A stretch of 64,000 nucleotides of DNA from SW4 sp042466115 (lineage in GTDB: Bacteria > Pseudomonadota > Alphaproteobacteria > Rhodobacterales > Rhodobacteraceae): NCBI RefSeq assembly GCF_042466115.1, contig NZ_JAXHBQ010000001.1, positions 558,001 to 622,000 of the forward strand. The letters are read 5' to 3'. Shown one piece after another: positions 49,959 to 59,426 of this stretch. Numbering within the stretch: position 1 is the first letter of the stretch; every line of letters starts with the position of its first letter. The position numbers and the translations under genes were made by a program. The notes below the pieces were generated by a model, which did no database searches, was not told the DNA's origin, and saw only the letters and a list, made by a program, of their open reading frames with translations.

Positions 49959-52817
49959 CTATTCGGCCGCCACTTTTTTCGCCTGTAGCATCGGTTTCAG
50001 ATAGTGACCGGTGTAACTTTCGCTGACTTCGGCCACCTGTTCCGGCGTGCCTGTGGCCACAACCATGCCGCCGCCGTCCCCGCCTTCGGGGCCGATGTCG
50101 ATGATCCAGTCGGCGGTTTTCACCACGTCCAGATTATGTTCGATCACAATCACCGAATTGCCTTGATCGACCAGTTCGTGCAGCACCTCAAGCAGCTTTT
50201 TCGTGTCCTCGAAATGCAGACCCGTGGTCGGTTCATCCAAGATATAAAGCGTGCGCCCGGTGGACCGTTTTGCCAGTTCCTTGGACAGTTTCACGCGCTG
50301 CGCTTCGCCCCCTGACAGGGTCGTCGCGGACTGGCCGACCTTGATATAGCCCAGTCCCACGCGCACAAGTGCGTCCATTTTTTCGCGGATGCTGGGCACC
50401 GCCTTGAAGAAGTCCTGCGCGTCTTCAACGGTCATATCCAACACGTCCGCGATGCTTTTGCCTTTGAAACGCACTTCGAGGGTTTCACGGTTATAGCGCG
50501 CGCCCTTGCATGTCTCGCATTGCACATAGACATCGGGCAGAAAGTGCATCTCGATCTTGATGACACCGTCACCCTGACAGGCTTCGCAGCGCCCGCCCTT
50601 GACGTTGAAACTGAACCGGCCGGGTTTGTAACCGCGGGTCTTGGCCTCGGGCAGGCCGGCAAACCAGTCGCGGATCGGGGTAAAGGCGCCCGTATAGGTC
50701 GCGGGGTTGGATCGTGGCGTGCGGCCAATGGCGCGCTGGTCAATGTCGATGACCTTGTCCAGATGTTCCAGCCCCTTGATCTGGTCGCAGGGTGCCGGTG
50801 TTTGGCGTGCACCGTTCAGGCGCATGCTGGCCGTCTTGAACAGGGTTTCGATGGTCAGCGTCGATTTGCCCCCGCCCGACACACCCGTCACGCAGACAAA
50901 TTTGCCCAGCGGGAAATCCACATCGACGCCCCGCAGGTTGTTACCGGTCGCGTTCTTGACGCTGACCTTTTTCTTGTTGCCCTTGCGCCGTGTCGCGCTG
51001 AACGGAATTTCGCGCGTGCCCGTCAGATACTGGCCGGTGATGCTGTCGGGGTTGGCGGCAATTTCCGGCGGCGTGCCACGCGCGATGATCTGGCCACCGT
51101 GGACACCGGCACCGGGGCCGATATCGAACACATAGTCCGCCTCGCGGATCGCTTCTTCGTCGTGTTCCACGACAATCACCGTATTGCCTTGATCGCGCAG
51201 GTTTTTCAGCGTGGTCAGCAGGCGGGAATTGTCACGCTGGTGCAGCCCGATGGAGGGTTCGTCCAGCACATAAAGAACGCCCGTCAGCCCCGAACCGATC
51301 TGGCTGGCCAGCCGGATGCGCTGCGCCTCGCCCCCCGACAGGGTGCCGGCGTTGCGCGACAGGGTCAGGTATTCAAGGCCGACATTGTTGAGAAACCCCA
51401 ACCGTTCGCGGATTTCCTTGAGGATCGCGCGCGCCACTTCGTTCTTTTGCTTGCTCAGGTGATCGGGCACGCTTTCGCACCAATCAAACGCCTCGCGGAT
51501 CGACATCTGCACCACCTGCCCCACGTGCAATCCGGCGATTTTCACTGCAAGCGCTTCGGGGCGCAGACGATAGCCTTCGCAGGTGCCGCAGTGGCGGTTG
51601 TTCTGGTAGCGTTCAAATTCTTCGCGGATCCAGTTGCTGTCGGTTTCGCGGTAACGGCGTTCCATATTCGGAATCACGCCTTCGAATGCGCGGCTCACCT
51701 GATAGACGCGCCCGCCTTCGTCATAGCGGAACTTGATCTCTTCCTCGCCCGACCCGTAAAGGAACACCTGCTGCACCTTTTCCGGCAAGTCCATCCAGCG
51801 CGTGCTCTTGTTGAAATCATAGTGTTTCGCAATCGCTTCGATGGTTTGCAGAAAATAGGGCGACTTTCCTTTGCGCCACGGGGCCAGCGCGCCGTCATAG
51901 ATTTTCAGGGACGGGTCCGGCACCACAAGGCGTTCGTCAAAGAACAGCTCCACCCCCAAACCGTCACAGCTGGGGCAGGCACCAAAGGGCGCGTTGAATG
52001 AAAACAGGCGCGGTTCGATTTCGGGGATGGTGAAACCGGACACGGGACAGGCGAAATTTTCGGAGAACGTGATACGCTCCGGCGCGCCCTCCTTGGGGGC
52101 GGTCTCAAGCACGGTGATCCCGTCGGCCAGATCAAGGGCGGTGCGGAAACTGTCGGCCAGCCGCGTTTCCAACCCCTCGCGCACAACGATCCGGTCAACG
52201 ACCACGTCGATGTCATGGCGGAACTTCTTGTCGAGCGTGGGCGGTTCGTCGAGATCATAGAATTCGCCATCCACCTTCACGCGCTGGAAACCCTGCTTGC
52301 GTAACTCAAGGAATTCCTTGCGATATTCGCCTTTGCGGTCACGGATGATCGGCGCCAAAAGATAGCCGCGCGTGCCCTCTTCCATGTCCATCACACGGTC
52401 AACCATGTCCTGCACCTGTTGTGCTTCGATGGGCAATCCGGTTGCAGGGGAAAACGGCGTCCCCGCGCGCGCAAACAGCAGGCGCATATAGTCATAAATC
52501 TCGGTCACGGTGCCGACGGTTGATCGGGGGTTCTTGCTCGTCGTCTTTTGTTCAATCGAAATCGCGGGCGACAGGCCGGAAATGTGATCCACATCCGGCT
52601 TTTCCATCATATCAAGGAACTGGCGCGCATAGGCCGACAGCGATTCCACGTAGCGGCGCTGCCCTTCGGCATAGATCGTGTCAAAGGCCAGACTGGACTT
52701 GCCCGAGCCGGAAAGCCCTGTAATCACAACCAGTTGGTCGCGCGGAATATCCACGTCGATGTTCTTGAGGTTGTGTTCACGCGCACCGCGCACCTCGATG
52801 AATCGTTGCTCTGGCAT
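49959..52817 (-). CDS. uvrA: Excinuclease ABC subunit A
   Basis: DNA-damage-recognition ATPase of nucleotide excision repair, 952 residues from ATG 52817 (a leader up to 52898 contains the SOS box and is spurious). Two ABC domains show Walker A as GLSGSGKSSLAFDTI and GVSGGGKSTLTIETL, with signature motifs LSGGEAQRIRLASQIG and LSGGEAQRVKLSKELA. The C-terminal zinc finger is complete (GGRCEACQGDG...CETCKGARY). The first finger lacks its second Cys (ACPVSGF), a feature common in alphaproteobacteria as I recall. It is induced through the SOS box. Confidence 0.98.
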   Translation of the reverse strand: MPEQRFIEVRGAREHNLKNIDVDIPRDQLVVITGLSGSGKSSLAFDTIYAEGQRRYVESLSAYARQFLDMMEKPDVDHISGLSPAISIEQKTTSKNPRSTVGTVTEIYDYMRLLFARAGTPFSPATGLPIEAQQVQDMVDRVMDMEEGTRGYLLAPIIRDRKGEYRKEFLELRKQGFQRVKVDGEFYDLDEPPTLDKKFRHDIDVVVDRIVVREGLETRLADSFRTALDLADGITVLETAPKEGAPERITFSENFACPVSGFTIPEIEPRLFSFNAPFGACPSCDGLGVELFFDERLVVPDPSLKIYDGALAPWRKGKSPYFLQTIEAIAKHYDFNKSTRWMDLPEKVQQVFLYGSGEEEIKFRYDEGGRVYQVSRAFEGVIPNMERRYRETDSNWIREEFERYQNNRHCGTCEGYRLRPEALAVKIAGLHVGQVVQMSIREAFDWCESVPDHLSKQKNEVARAILKEIRERLGFLNNVGLEYLTLSRNAGTLSGGEAQRIRLASQIGSGLTGVLYVLDEPSIGLHQRDNSRLLTTLKNLRDQGNTVIVVEHDEEAIREADYVFDIGPGAGVHGGQIIARGTPPEIAANPDSITGQYLTGTREIPFSATRRKGNKKKVSVKNATGNNLRGVDVDFPLGKFVCVTGVSGGGKSTLTIETLFKTASMRLNGARQTPAPCDQIKGLEHLDKVIDIDQRAIGRTPRSNPATYTGAFTPIRDWFAGLPEAKTRGYKPGRFSFNVKGGRCEACQGDGVIKIEMHFLPDVYVQCETCKGARYNRETLEVRFKGKSIADVLDMTVEDAQDFFKAVPSIREKMDALVRVGLGYIKVGQSATTLSGGEAQRVKLSKELAKRSTGRTLYILDEPTTGLHFEDTKKLLEVLHELVDQGNSVIVIEHNLDVVKTADWIIDIGPEGGDGGGMVVATGTPEQVAEVSESYTGHYLKPMLQAKKVAAE

Positions 52818-52881
52818 TCTGGCCCCCTGATCAGTGGTGAATATGTAGTTTACCTGACCCGCCCCGCCAACCGAAAAAGAA

Positions 52882-52896
52882 GAACATGTCATGAAC
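52882..52896 (-). promoter_or_regulatory. SOS box of uvrA
   Basis: GAAC-N7-GAAC on the plus strand (GTTC-N7-GTTC on the uvrA strand), 65 bases upstream of uvrA. It is the same pattern as at lexA, so LexA regulates uvrA. It is also 128 bases upstream of the divergent vWA gene and could touch its expression. Confidence 0.85.
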
Positions 52897-53023
52897 ACGC
52901 GCGTTTTCTGCTGACATCAACAGCCATCGGGCAGGTCTGGATTTCCCGACCCGCATCGCGCAGCCCTTTTCCGACTCGCGCACTTGTGCTTCCCTAGGGG
53001 CATTCAACGAACCCGAGGATTTC

Positions 53024-55207
53024 ATGATGCGCCTGATTACCCTGCTTTTTGCCCTGCTGTTGTTGCCAGTGACCCTCGCCGCACAGGACCGCCCCAACAC
53101 CATCCTTGTGATGGACGGGTCCGGGTCCATGTGGGGGCAGATCGACGGGGTTGCGAAAATCACCATCGCGCAGGACGTGGTGACGGACCTGCTGCAAACC
53201 CTGCCCGCGGATCAGCGCCTTGGGCTGACGGTTTACGGACACCGTGAACGGGGCAACTGCACCGACATTGAAACCGTGGTCGCGCCCGATCTGGACACGC
53301 GCGATGCGATTGCGCAGGCCGTGGCCAACATCCAGCCGCTGGGCAAGACACCGATGACAGACGCCGTGATCGCCGCCGCAAATGCCCTGCGCTATACCGA
53401 AGACAGCGCCACGGTGATCCTTGTCAGTGACGGCGTGGAAACCTGCAATCCCGACCCCTGCGCCGCCGCGCGCCTGCTGGAAGAAGCCGGGATCAACTTT
53501 ACCGCCCATGTGATCGGCTTTGATATTTCCGACGCCGAAGCCTTGGGCCAGATGCAGTGCATCGCCGATGAAACCGGTGGCACCTTTCGCACCGCGCGTG
53601 ACGCCGATGAACTGGCCGCCGCGCTGGATATCATCACGCAAGAACCCGAAATCATCACCGTCAACGGCACCTTCCGCGCCACGATCGGCGAAGGCGGGCT
53701 GTCGATCACCGACGATGTTCTTTGGACCGTCAGCAATGATGCGGGCGTGGTCGTCCAAGATTTGCAAGGCAACCCGATCAACATCGACCTGCTGGAAGGC
53801 TCATACCGCGCAACCGCCACATGGGTGGTGCAGGAAATGACCCAAGACGCCACATTCACCGTGTCAGGCGCGGGCGATGTAACGGTCACGATCCCCTTTG
53901 ACATCCCCCTGCCCGACGCCACCGTCAGCGGCCCCGCCACGGCGCTGATCGGTGACACCGTGCCCGTGCAATGGAGCGGCCCGAACGAAGACAATGATTA
54001 TATCGCCGTGTCGATCCCCGGTGAACGGGGCTATGAAACCTACAGCTATACCAAGGACGGCAGCCCGCTTGATCTGCAAATGCCAGCCACGCCCGGCACT
54101 TACGAATTGCGCTATGTGCGCAGTCAGGGCAGCGAGGTTCTGGCCATTGGCGATCCGTTCGACGTTACCCCCGTTGATGTAACGATCATGGCCCCCGACA
54201 CGGCCCCCGTTGGCGCAACGATCGACATCGGCTGGACCGGACCGGATTATCGCAACGACTATATCGCCGTGGCCCGCATCGGCGATACCGGCTACGAAAA
54301 CTACGGCTACACCGCGCGCGGCAACCCCACACAGGTGGACATGCCCACAGAACCCGGCGACTACGAGCTGCGCTATGTGATGAGCCAGCAAAGCACCGTC
54401 ATCGCCACCCGCCCGATCACGGTGACTGATATCGCCGTCAGTGTCAGCGGCCCCGCCACGGCTACGGCAGGGGCGAGTGTGCCGGTGGAATGGGTCGGAC
54501 CGGATTATGACAACGACTACATCGCTGTCGCCGAAATTGGCGAACGTGGTTACATCAACTACACCTACACCAAAGACGGCAGCCCGCTGATGCTGCAAAT
54601 GCCGGTCGCGCCGGGCGATTACGAATTGCGCTATGTTCTTAGTCAGGACAGCGAAGTCATTGCAACGGCCCCGATCGCCGTGACCGCGCTGAGCGTCACA
54701 CTGGATGCGCCCGAAACGGCCCCCATGGGCGCGCTGGTTGGTGTGATGTGGGACGGACCGGATTATGACAACGATTATGTCGCCGTCAGCCAGATCGGCG
54801 AAAACGGTTATATCAACTACACCTACACCCGCGAAGGCAGCCCGCTGATGCTGGAAATGCCTGCCGAGGCCGGCACGTTTGAAATCCGTTATTACCTTAG
54901 TCAGGACAGCGAGGTCGCCGCCAGCCGGATCATCACCACCACACCGGTCGAGGTTGCGTTCATGGCACCGGACACGGTGCAGGCAGGCACGACAGTTGAT
55001 GTGGGCTGGATGGGGCCGGATTATCCCAACGATTACATCGGCATCGGTGTGATCGGGGAAACGGGGTATGAAACCTATGAATACACCCGCTCTGGCAACC
55101 CCGTGCGCCTGGATTTGCCCGAAACACCGGGCACTTACGAAATCCGGTATTTCCTGAGTCAGGACACAACGGTCATCGGGTCGCGGCTGATCACTGTGAC
55201 AGATTAA
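53024..55207 (+). CDS. Secreted von Willebrand factor A protein with five C-terminal repeats
   Basis: A 727-residue protein. The signal peptide RLITLLFALLLLPVTLAA is followed by a vWA domain (about 25-215) whose MIDAS motif is Asp31-x-Ser-x-Ser (VMDGSGSMW), with Thr and Asp further on (GKTPMTDA, LVSDGVETC). A carboxypeptidase-like domain (about 220-295) precedes five tandem repeats of about 86 residues from residue 297 to the end. Each contains W-x-GPDY-x-NDYIAV, GY-x-x-Y-x-Y and YELRY-x-x-SQ-x-S-x-V. These look like repeated beta-sandwich adhesion or SKICH-like modules. A metal-dependent adhesin or periplasmic sensor role is inferred. Confidence 0.85.
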   Translation: MMRLITLLFALLLLPVTLAAQDRPNTILVMDGSGSMWGQIDGVAKITIAQDVVTDLLQTLPADQRLGLTVYGHRERGNCTDIETVVAPDLDTRDAIAQAVANIQPLGKTPMTDAVIAAANALRYTEDSATVILVSDGVETCNPDPCAAARLLEEAGINFTAHVIGFDISDAEALGQMQCIADETGGTFRTARDADELAAALDIITQEPEIITVNGTFRATIGEGGLSITDDVLWTVSNDAGVVVQDLQGNPINIDLLEGSYRATATWVVQEMTQDATFTVSGAGDVTVTIPFDIPLPDATVSGPATALIGDTVPVQWSGPNEDNDYIAVSIPGERGYETYSYTKDGSPLDLQMPATPGTYELRYVRSQGSEVLAIGDPFDVTPVDVTIMAPDTAPVGATIDIGWTGPDYRNDYIAVARIGDTGYENYGYTARGNPTQVDMPTEPGDYELRYVMSQQSTVIATRPITVTDIAVSVSGPATATAGASVPVEWVGPDYDNDYIAVAEIGERGYINYTYTKDGSPLMLQMPVAPGDYELRYVLSQDSEVIATAPIAVTALSVTLDAPETAPMGALVGVMWDGPDYDNDYVAVSQIGENGYINYTYTREGSPLMLEMPAEAGTFEIRYYLSQDSEVAASRIITTTPVEVAFMAPDTVQAGTTVDVGWMGPDYPNDYIGIGVIGETGYETYEYTRSGNPVRLDLPETPGTYEIRYFLSQDTTVIGSRLITVTD

Positions 55208-55684
55208 TAAAACGGGCGGCCCGTCAGGACCGACCTTTGCAGTAAATGATGCAGCACTGAGATGAGTGCCGTTCAGGGCACTACGATGATAAAAATCCAC
55301 CTCCCGAAGATTTTTTCGAAAGGTGGATGTGATGATTGTCGGCTTTGCGGGACTTTGCTGCCGTTGCCAAACGTCAATAAGCAGGGCGGTCGGCGGCCCG
55401 TGGGTTGGCGATACGACGTTGCCGCTTTGACGCTTTATGGTGGCCACACACATCTTCCGGATCAGCATCGTGCGCGGTTGGCAAAATCGCCGACCCGTGG
55501 GGACGGGCCGACGATCGCCCGGCGGCTGCGCCTTGATTCCGGGCGGGCCAGCCTTCCCCAGCTAGCGTCACTTCGGGCTCGAAGCGGCCATTGCTACTCC
55601 GAACCCCCAGCGGGGTCTCACATGCATCATTTACTGCAAGGGGCTGGGCCCGTCAGGACCTCCCTTTTGCCCAAGCGCGTCGGC
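55208..55684. other. Gene-free region with repeat B and inverted repeat
   Basis: These 477 bases hold no credible gene. They contain repeat copy B (55236-55366), a 17-base perfect inverted repeat (TTGCAGTAAATGATGCA at 55237-55253 and its complement at 55623-55639), and a CCCGTCAGGACC string on both sides (55220-55231 and 55650-55661), so the segment looks like a relic of an inserted element. The middle (55370-55620) is GC-rich with no recognisable protein or RNA. Confidence 0.55.
55236..55366 (+). repeat. Dispersed intergenic repeat, copy B
   Basis: Pairs with copy A at 49026-49156. It has the same end sequences (TTTGCAgTAAATGATGC and GCTGCCGTT), the shared CTCCCGAAGA and TGTCGGCT strings, and a hairpin at 55284-55328 with a different but intact stem. 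Confidence 0.6.
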
Positions 55685-57079
55685 CTACATGTGGATCACG
55701 CGCCCGTAGGCGTCCAGCACGCTTTCATGCATCATTTCCGACAGGGTTGGATGCGGGAAGACGGTGTTCATCAGATCTTCCTCGGTGGTCTCTAGCTGGC
55801 GCCCGACGATATAGCCCTGGATCAGTTCGGTAACTTCCGCACCGACCATATGCGCGCCCAGCAATTCGCCGGTTTTCGCATCAAACACTGTTTTGATCAT
55901 GCCTTCGGATTCGCCCAATGCGATTGCCTTGCCGTTGCCGATGAACGGAAAGCGGCCGACCTTAATGTCATAGCCCAGTTCTTTGGCCTTGGCCTCGGTA
56001 TAGCCGACGCTGGCGATTTGCGGGTGGCAATAGGTGCACCCTGCGATGCTTTCGGGTTTGACCGGATGGGCATGTTTGCCCGCGATCAGATCGGCAACCA
56101 TCACGCCTTCGTGGCTGGCCTTGTGCGCCAGCCACGGCGCACCGGCGATATCGCCGATGGCATAAAGCCCGTCCACGCCCGTGCGGCAATACTCATCCGT
56201 CACCACATGGCTGCGATCAATCTTGACGCCCAGTTCCTCAAGGCCCAGACCTTCGACATTGCCGACAATGCCAACGGCGGAAATGACCGTATCAAAGTCG
56301 ATCTTTTCGACCTTGCCGCCGGTTTCGATATGGGCCGTGACCTTGCCCTTGGCGCGATCCAGCTGCTTGACCATGGATTTCTCCATGATTTTCATGCCCT
56401 GCTTGACGAACTGCTTTTTGGCAAAGGCGCTGATTTCGGCGTCCTCCACGGGCAGCACGCGGTCCATCACTTCGACCACGGTCGTGTCGGCACCCAGCGT
56501 GTTATAAAAACTGGCGAATTCAATGCCAATCGCGCCGGACCCGATGACCAGCAATTTCTTGGGCATGCGCGGCGGTTGCAGGGCGTGGCGGTATGTCCAG
56601 ACCAGATCGCCGTCCGCCTCCAAGCCCGGCAATTCACGCGCGCGTGCGCCGGTGGCGACAACGATGTTTTTCGCGGTCAATTCTTCAGTGCCCTTGTCGG
56701 CCTTGACGCTGACCTTGCCCTTGGCGGGCAGGGTCGCATCGCCCATGAACACGGTGACCTTGTTCTTTTTCATCAGATGGCCGATGCCGCCCGACAACTG
56801 CCCCGCAACCCCGCGCGAGCGTTTGACGACGGCGTCCAGATCGTAATCGACGCCGGTGGCTTTCAGGCCGAATTCCTTGGCGCGATGCATCAGGTGGAAC
56901 ACTTCGGAACTGCGCAACATCGCCTTGGTCGGGATACAGCCCCAGTTCAGGCAGATGCCACCCAGATTTTCACGCTCGACAATGGCGACTTTCATCCCCA
57001 GTTGCGCGCCGCGAATAGCCGCGACATAGCCCCCCGGACCGGCACCGATAACGATCAGATCGAAATTGCTGGCAGCCAT
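55685..57079 (-). CDS. lpdA: Dihydrolipoyl dehydrogenase
   Basis: E3 flavoprotein of the pyruvate, 2-oxoglutarate or branched-chain dehydrogenase complexes and of glycine cleavage. It is 464 residues. The FAD motif is VIGAGPGGYVAAIRGAQ; the redox pair is Cys43 and Cys48 in GGICLNWGCIPTKA; the NAD motif is LLVIGSGAIGIEFA; and the C-terminal HPTLSEMMHESV has the catalytic His and Glu. No E1 or E2 genes are in the window, so the complex it serves is not known. A TAGTTT-N6-AAACTA inverted repeat lies just upstream. Confidence 0.97.
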   Translation of the reverse strand: MAASNFDLIVIGAGPGGYVAAIRGAQLGMKVAIVERENLGGICLNWGCIPTKAMLRSSEVFHLMHRAKEFGLKATGVDYDLDAVVKRSRGVAGQLSGGIGHLMKKNKVTVFMGDATLPAKGKVSVKADKGTEELTAKNIVVATGARARELPGLEADGDLVWTYRHALQPPRMPKKLLVIGSGAIGIEFASFYNTLGADTTVVEVMDRVLPVEDAEISAFAKKQFVKQGMKIMEKSMVKQLDRAKGKVTAHIETGGKVEKIDFDTVISAVGIVGNVEGLGLEELGVKIDRSHVVTDEYCRTGVDGLYAIGDIAGAPWLAHKASHEGVMVADLIAGKHAHPVKPESIAGCTYCHPQIASVGYTEAKAKELGYDIKVGRFPFIGNGKAIALGESEGMIKTVFDAKTGELLGAHMVGAEVTELIQGYIVGRQLETTEEDLMNTVFPHPTLSEMMHESVLDAYGRVIHM

Positions 57080-57104
57080 GTGCCCCTCCCTTGGATTGCA
57101 AAAC

Positions 57105-57122
57105 TAGTTTGACGTTAAACTA
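57105..57122 (-). promoter_or_regulatory. Inverted repeat upstream of lpdA
   Basis: TAGTTT-GACGTT-AAACTA, with perfect 6-bp arms. It contains TTTGACGTTAAA, which is nearly the same as TTTGACGTTAAC upstream of gltA (15558-15569). It may be a shared operator for TCA-cycle genes, 26 bases from the ATG. Confidence 0.5.
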
Positions 57123-57160
57123 ATTCGCAATCGCCTGCCAGTGACCTTAGGGCATGGCAG

Positions 57161-58687
57161 CTATTTCCTGCGTGCAACCCCAGGTGCCGGCGCATCATCA
57201 GCGCGACAGACGGTATTGCGCCCGGCTTCCTTGGCGCGATACAGTGCCTCGTCGGCGCGTTTGAGCAGGGATTGCGGCGTCATTCCGCTGTCGGGAAAGG
57301 CAGATACGCCCGCCGAAATGGTAACACGGGGCAGCGGCCCGTCATGATAGCGCACCTGCGTGGCGGCAATCGCCTCGCGCAGGTCTTCGGCCAGTGCAAG
57401 CGTGCGCGCCAGATCGGCCTTGGGGACAAGAACGGCAAATTCCTCGCCACCGATGCGGCAGCACACCTCGCCGTCGTTCATCACATCGCGCAGTTTTTCC
57501 CCGATCGCGCGCAGCACCATATCGCCCGCGTCATGGCCGTGGTTGTCGTTGAAATTCTTGAACTTGTCCGCATCGAACGACACCAGCCCAAAGCTGCGTT
57601 TCTTGCGGTCACAGATCGAGATTTCGCGCCGCATCGCATCCATGAAATAGCGCCGGTTATACAGGCCGGTCAGCGGATCGCGGATGGATTGATCATGCAG
57701 TTCATCGCGCAGTTTGACGTTGGCGATGGCCATGGAGATATGTTCGCCGCAGCGCACCGCAAATGTGCCGCTGTCACGCAGATGCCCGGCGTGGTCACTG
57801 TCAAAGCGGATGTGCAGCAGGCCGACCGTGTCACCATGGGCGACAATCGGCACGCAGATATATTCGTCAGCGACCGGCGCATCATCGGATTTGGTGTGGT
57901 CGCAGGGAAAACACATGCCCTGCGCGTCGTATTCATACGCGCGGCCACGGCGCAGCGCCCAGCAACTGTCGGGCGCGATATGGTCGTGCAACTGGTCGGC
58001 GGGCCATGCGCACATGCCATCCAGCACATCACGGCTGTTGGAATAGACATAAAGTTCGCCGGCACTGCCGGGGATCAGTTTGTCCATGAACTTGGTGACG
58101 ATCATGAACAATTCATCGAGCGATTTGCACGACTGCAACCATTCATCAAGGTTGCCCAGCATCTTGGCCTCGTCCTGGCGGGCGCGTTCGGTGGCCAACA
58201 CATCCTTGGCGCGGCTTTCGGCCATTTCCGCCGTGATCTTGGCGTTGGCAAGGTCACGGGCGACGCGCCGCGCTTCGGAGACATCGGTGAACGTCACCAC
58301 ATAGCCGCCGCCGCGCGCGGGCCGTGCACTGGAAAGAACCACCCGCCCCGAAGGCAGCACAAGATCAAACGAATAGGGCTGATGCGCCTTGATCCGCGCA
58401 TCCGAATTTGCGCGGTCTTCATCCGAGATCTGCCCGTGCGACAGGGCCTTGTCGCGAAATTCATCCCGTTCCGTGCCAATGGTCAGGTCATCCCCGCTGA
58501 TTTCGAGGACATCGAAGATGCGGGTATTGTGCAGTTCGCAAATGCCGTCCTGCGACCAGACAAGAATCCCCTGTTCCATGATGTTCATGATTTCGGTGGC
58601 CAGATCGGCATGATCGTCATCGCGCAGATCAAGACCGGCCTGCCACGATGGCACCGGGGCATCTTGGTCAATTCTGTCGTGTTTCAC
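57161..58687 (-). CDS. Diguanylate cyclase with PAS and GAF domains
   Basis: A 508-residue signalling enzyme from GTG 58687 (AGGGATAGG upstream; TTG 58741 is a less likely start). It has a PAS-like N-terminal domain (IMEQGILVWSQDGICELHNTRIFDVLEISG), a coiled helix, a GAF domain (about 190-340), and the GGDEF domain with an intact active site, GGEEF at about residue 413, and DPLTGLYNRRYFMDAM. The inhibitory RxxD site five residues before GGEEF is absent, so product feedback of the usual kind is not expected. It makes c-di-GMP, controlling motility or surface growth. No partner EAL protein is in the window. Confidence 0.92.
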   Translation of the reverse strand: MKHDRIDQDAPVPSWQAGLDLRDDDHADLATEIMNIMEQGILVWSQDGICELHNTRIFDVLEISGDDLTIGTERDEFRDKALSHGQISDEDRANSDARIKAHQPYSFDLVLPSGRVVLSSARPARGGGYVVTFTDVSEARRVARDLANAKITAEMAESRAKDVLATERARQDEAKMLGNLDEWLQSCKSLDELFMIVTKFMDKLIPGSAGELYVYSNSRDVLDGMCAWPADQLHDHIAPDSCWALRRGRAYEYDAQGMCFPCDHTKSDDAPVADEYICVPIVAHGDTVGLLHIRFDSDHAGHLRDSGTFAVRCGEHISMAIANVKLRDELHDQSIRDPLTGLYNRRYFMDAMRREISICDRKKRSFGLVSFDADKFKNFNDNHGHDAGDMVLRAIGEKLRDVMNDGEVCCRIGGEEFAVLVPKADLARTLALAEDLREAIAATQVRYHDGPLPRVTISAGVSAFPDSGMTPQSLLKRADEALYRAKEAGRNTVCRADDAPAPGVARRK

Positions 58688-58790
58688 CAGCGCACCTATC
58701 CCTAGAACATAGGGGACTTTCGCGCGAAATGCTTGCCGCAAGATTAATCGCAGCCCGCACGCCAGCAGAAAAACAGTTCAAATTGTATGG

Positions 58791-59375
58791 TCAGGCCGCG
58801 GCAGAACTATCCACAGCGCGCAGGGCAGCGGCATAGCCCCCTTCGGCCATCCATTTGGTTTCGGCCGCGGTGCTGGGGCGATCAAGGGCGGCGTTGCGGA
58901 ACGGAAAACGCCCGAACAGGCGGATCACTTCGCGGTGCGCGCGCGCATGGCGCAGGTTTTCGGCCCCTGCTTCGGACATGCGACTGTGGATCAGGCGCAC
59001 GGCGCGGTCCTGATCAATCAGGTTTTCGGAATGCACCAGCGGCATGTAAAAGAAATGCCGTGCCGGTTCACCGATTTTCAGATCCCAGTCGCGGCTGATC
59101 GCAATCTTGGATGCCGCGCGCGCGGATTTGTCGGAACTGAACGCCTCGCCCGCGTCGCGGAACATGTTGCGCGGAAACTGGTCCGTCAGAATGATATATG
59201 CAAGGGTGCCAACGGGATAGGTCAGCCACAATCCGCAGGCGCCATCGCGGGCCTCGTGCCAGGTGGGCAGGAATTTATCGCGTATTTCGCTGTCCAGCTC
59301 GGCGCCGCCACCATACCAGCCCTTGGGGCCAACCTCGTCAAACCAGTATGTCAGGATGTTCTCAGGTGTGACCAT
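58791..59375 (-). CDS. DUF924 family protein
   Basis: A 194-residue protein from ATG 59375 (GGGAGGAGG upstream). The DUF924 signature is PENILTYWFDEVGPKGWYGG, LAYIILTDQFPRNMFR and FFYMPLVHSENL. The fold is all-helical, TPR-like; the function is unknown across bacteria. It has no signal or membrane segment. Confidence 0.93.
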   Translation of the reverse strand: MVTPENILTYWFDEVGPKGWYGGGAELDSEIRDKFLPTWHEARDGACGLWLTYPVGTLAYIILTDQFPRNMFRDAGEAFSSDKSARAASKIAISRDWDLKIGEPARHFFYMPLVHSENLIDQDRAVRLIHSRMSEAGAENLRHARAHREVIRLFGRFPFRNAALDRPSTAAETKWMAEGGYAAALRAVDSSAAA

Positions 59376-59426
59376 GGAACCTCCTCCCTTCAATAAGCGA
59401 CCTTGCGTGATGAAAGCGTTGCAGTT

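Noticed and set aside
51994..52260. Damage in UvrA because the first zinc finger lacks a Cys
   Set aside because: The first finger is degenerate in many alphaproteobacterial UvrA proteins as I recall; the rest of the protein is intact.
52818..52898. Longer N-terminus of UvrA starting at 52898
   Set aside because: The added 27 residues cover the SOS box and have no homology; the known start motif begins at 52817.
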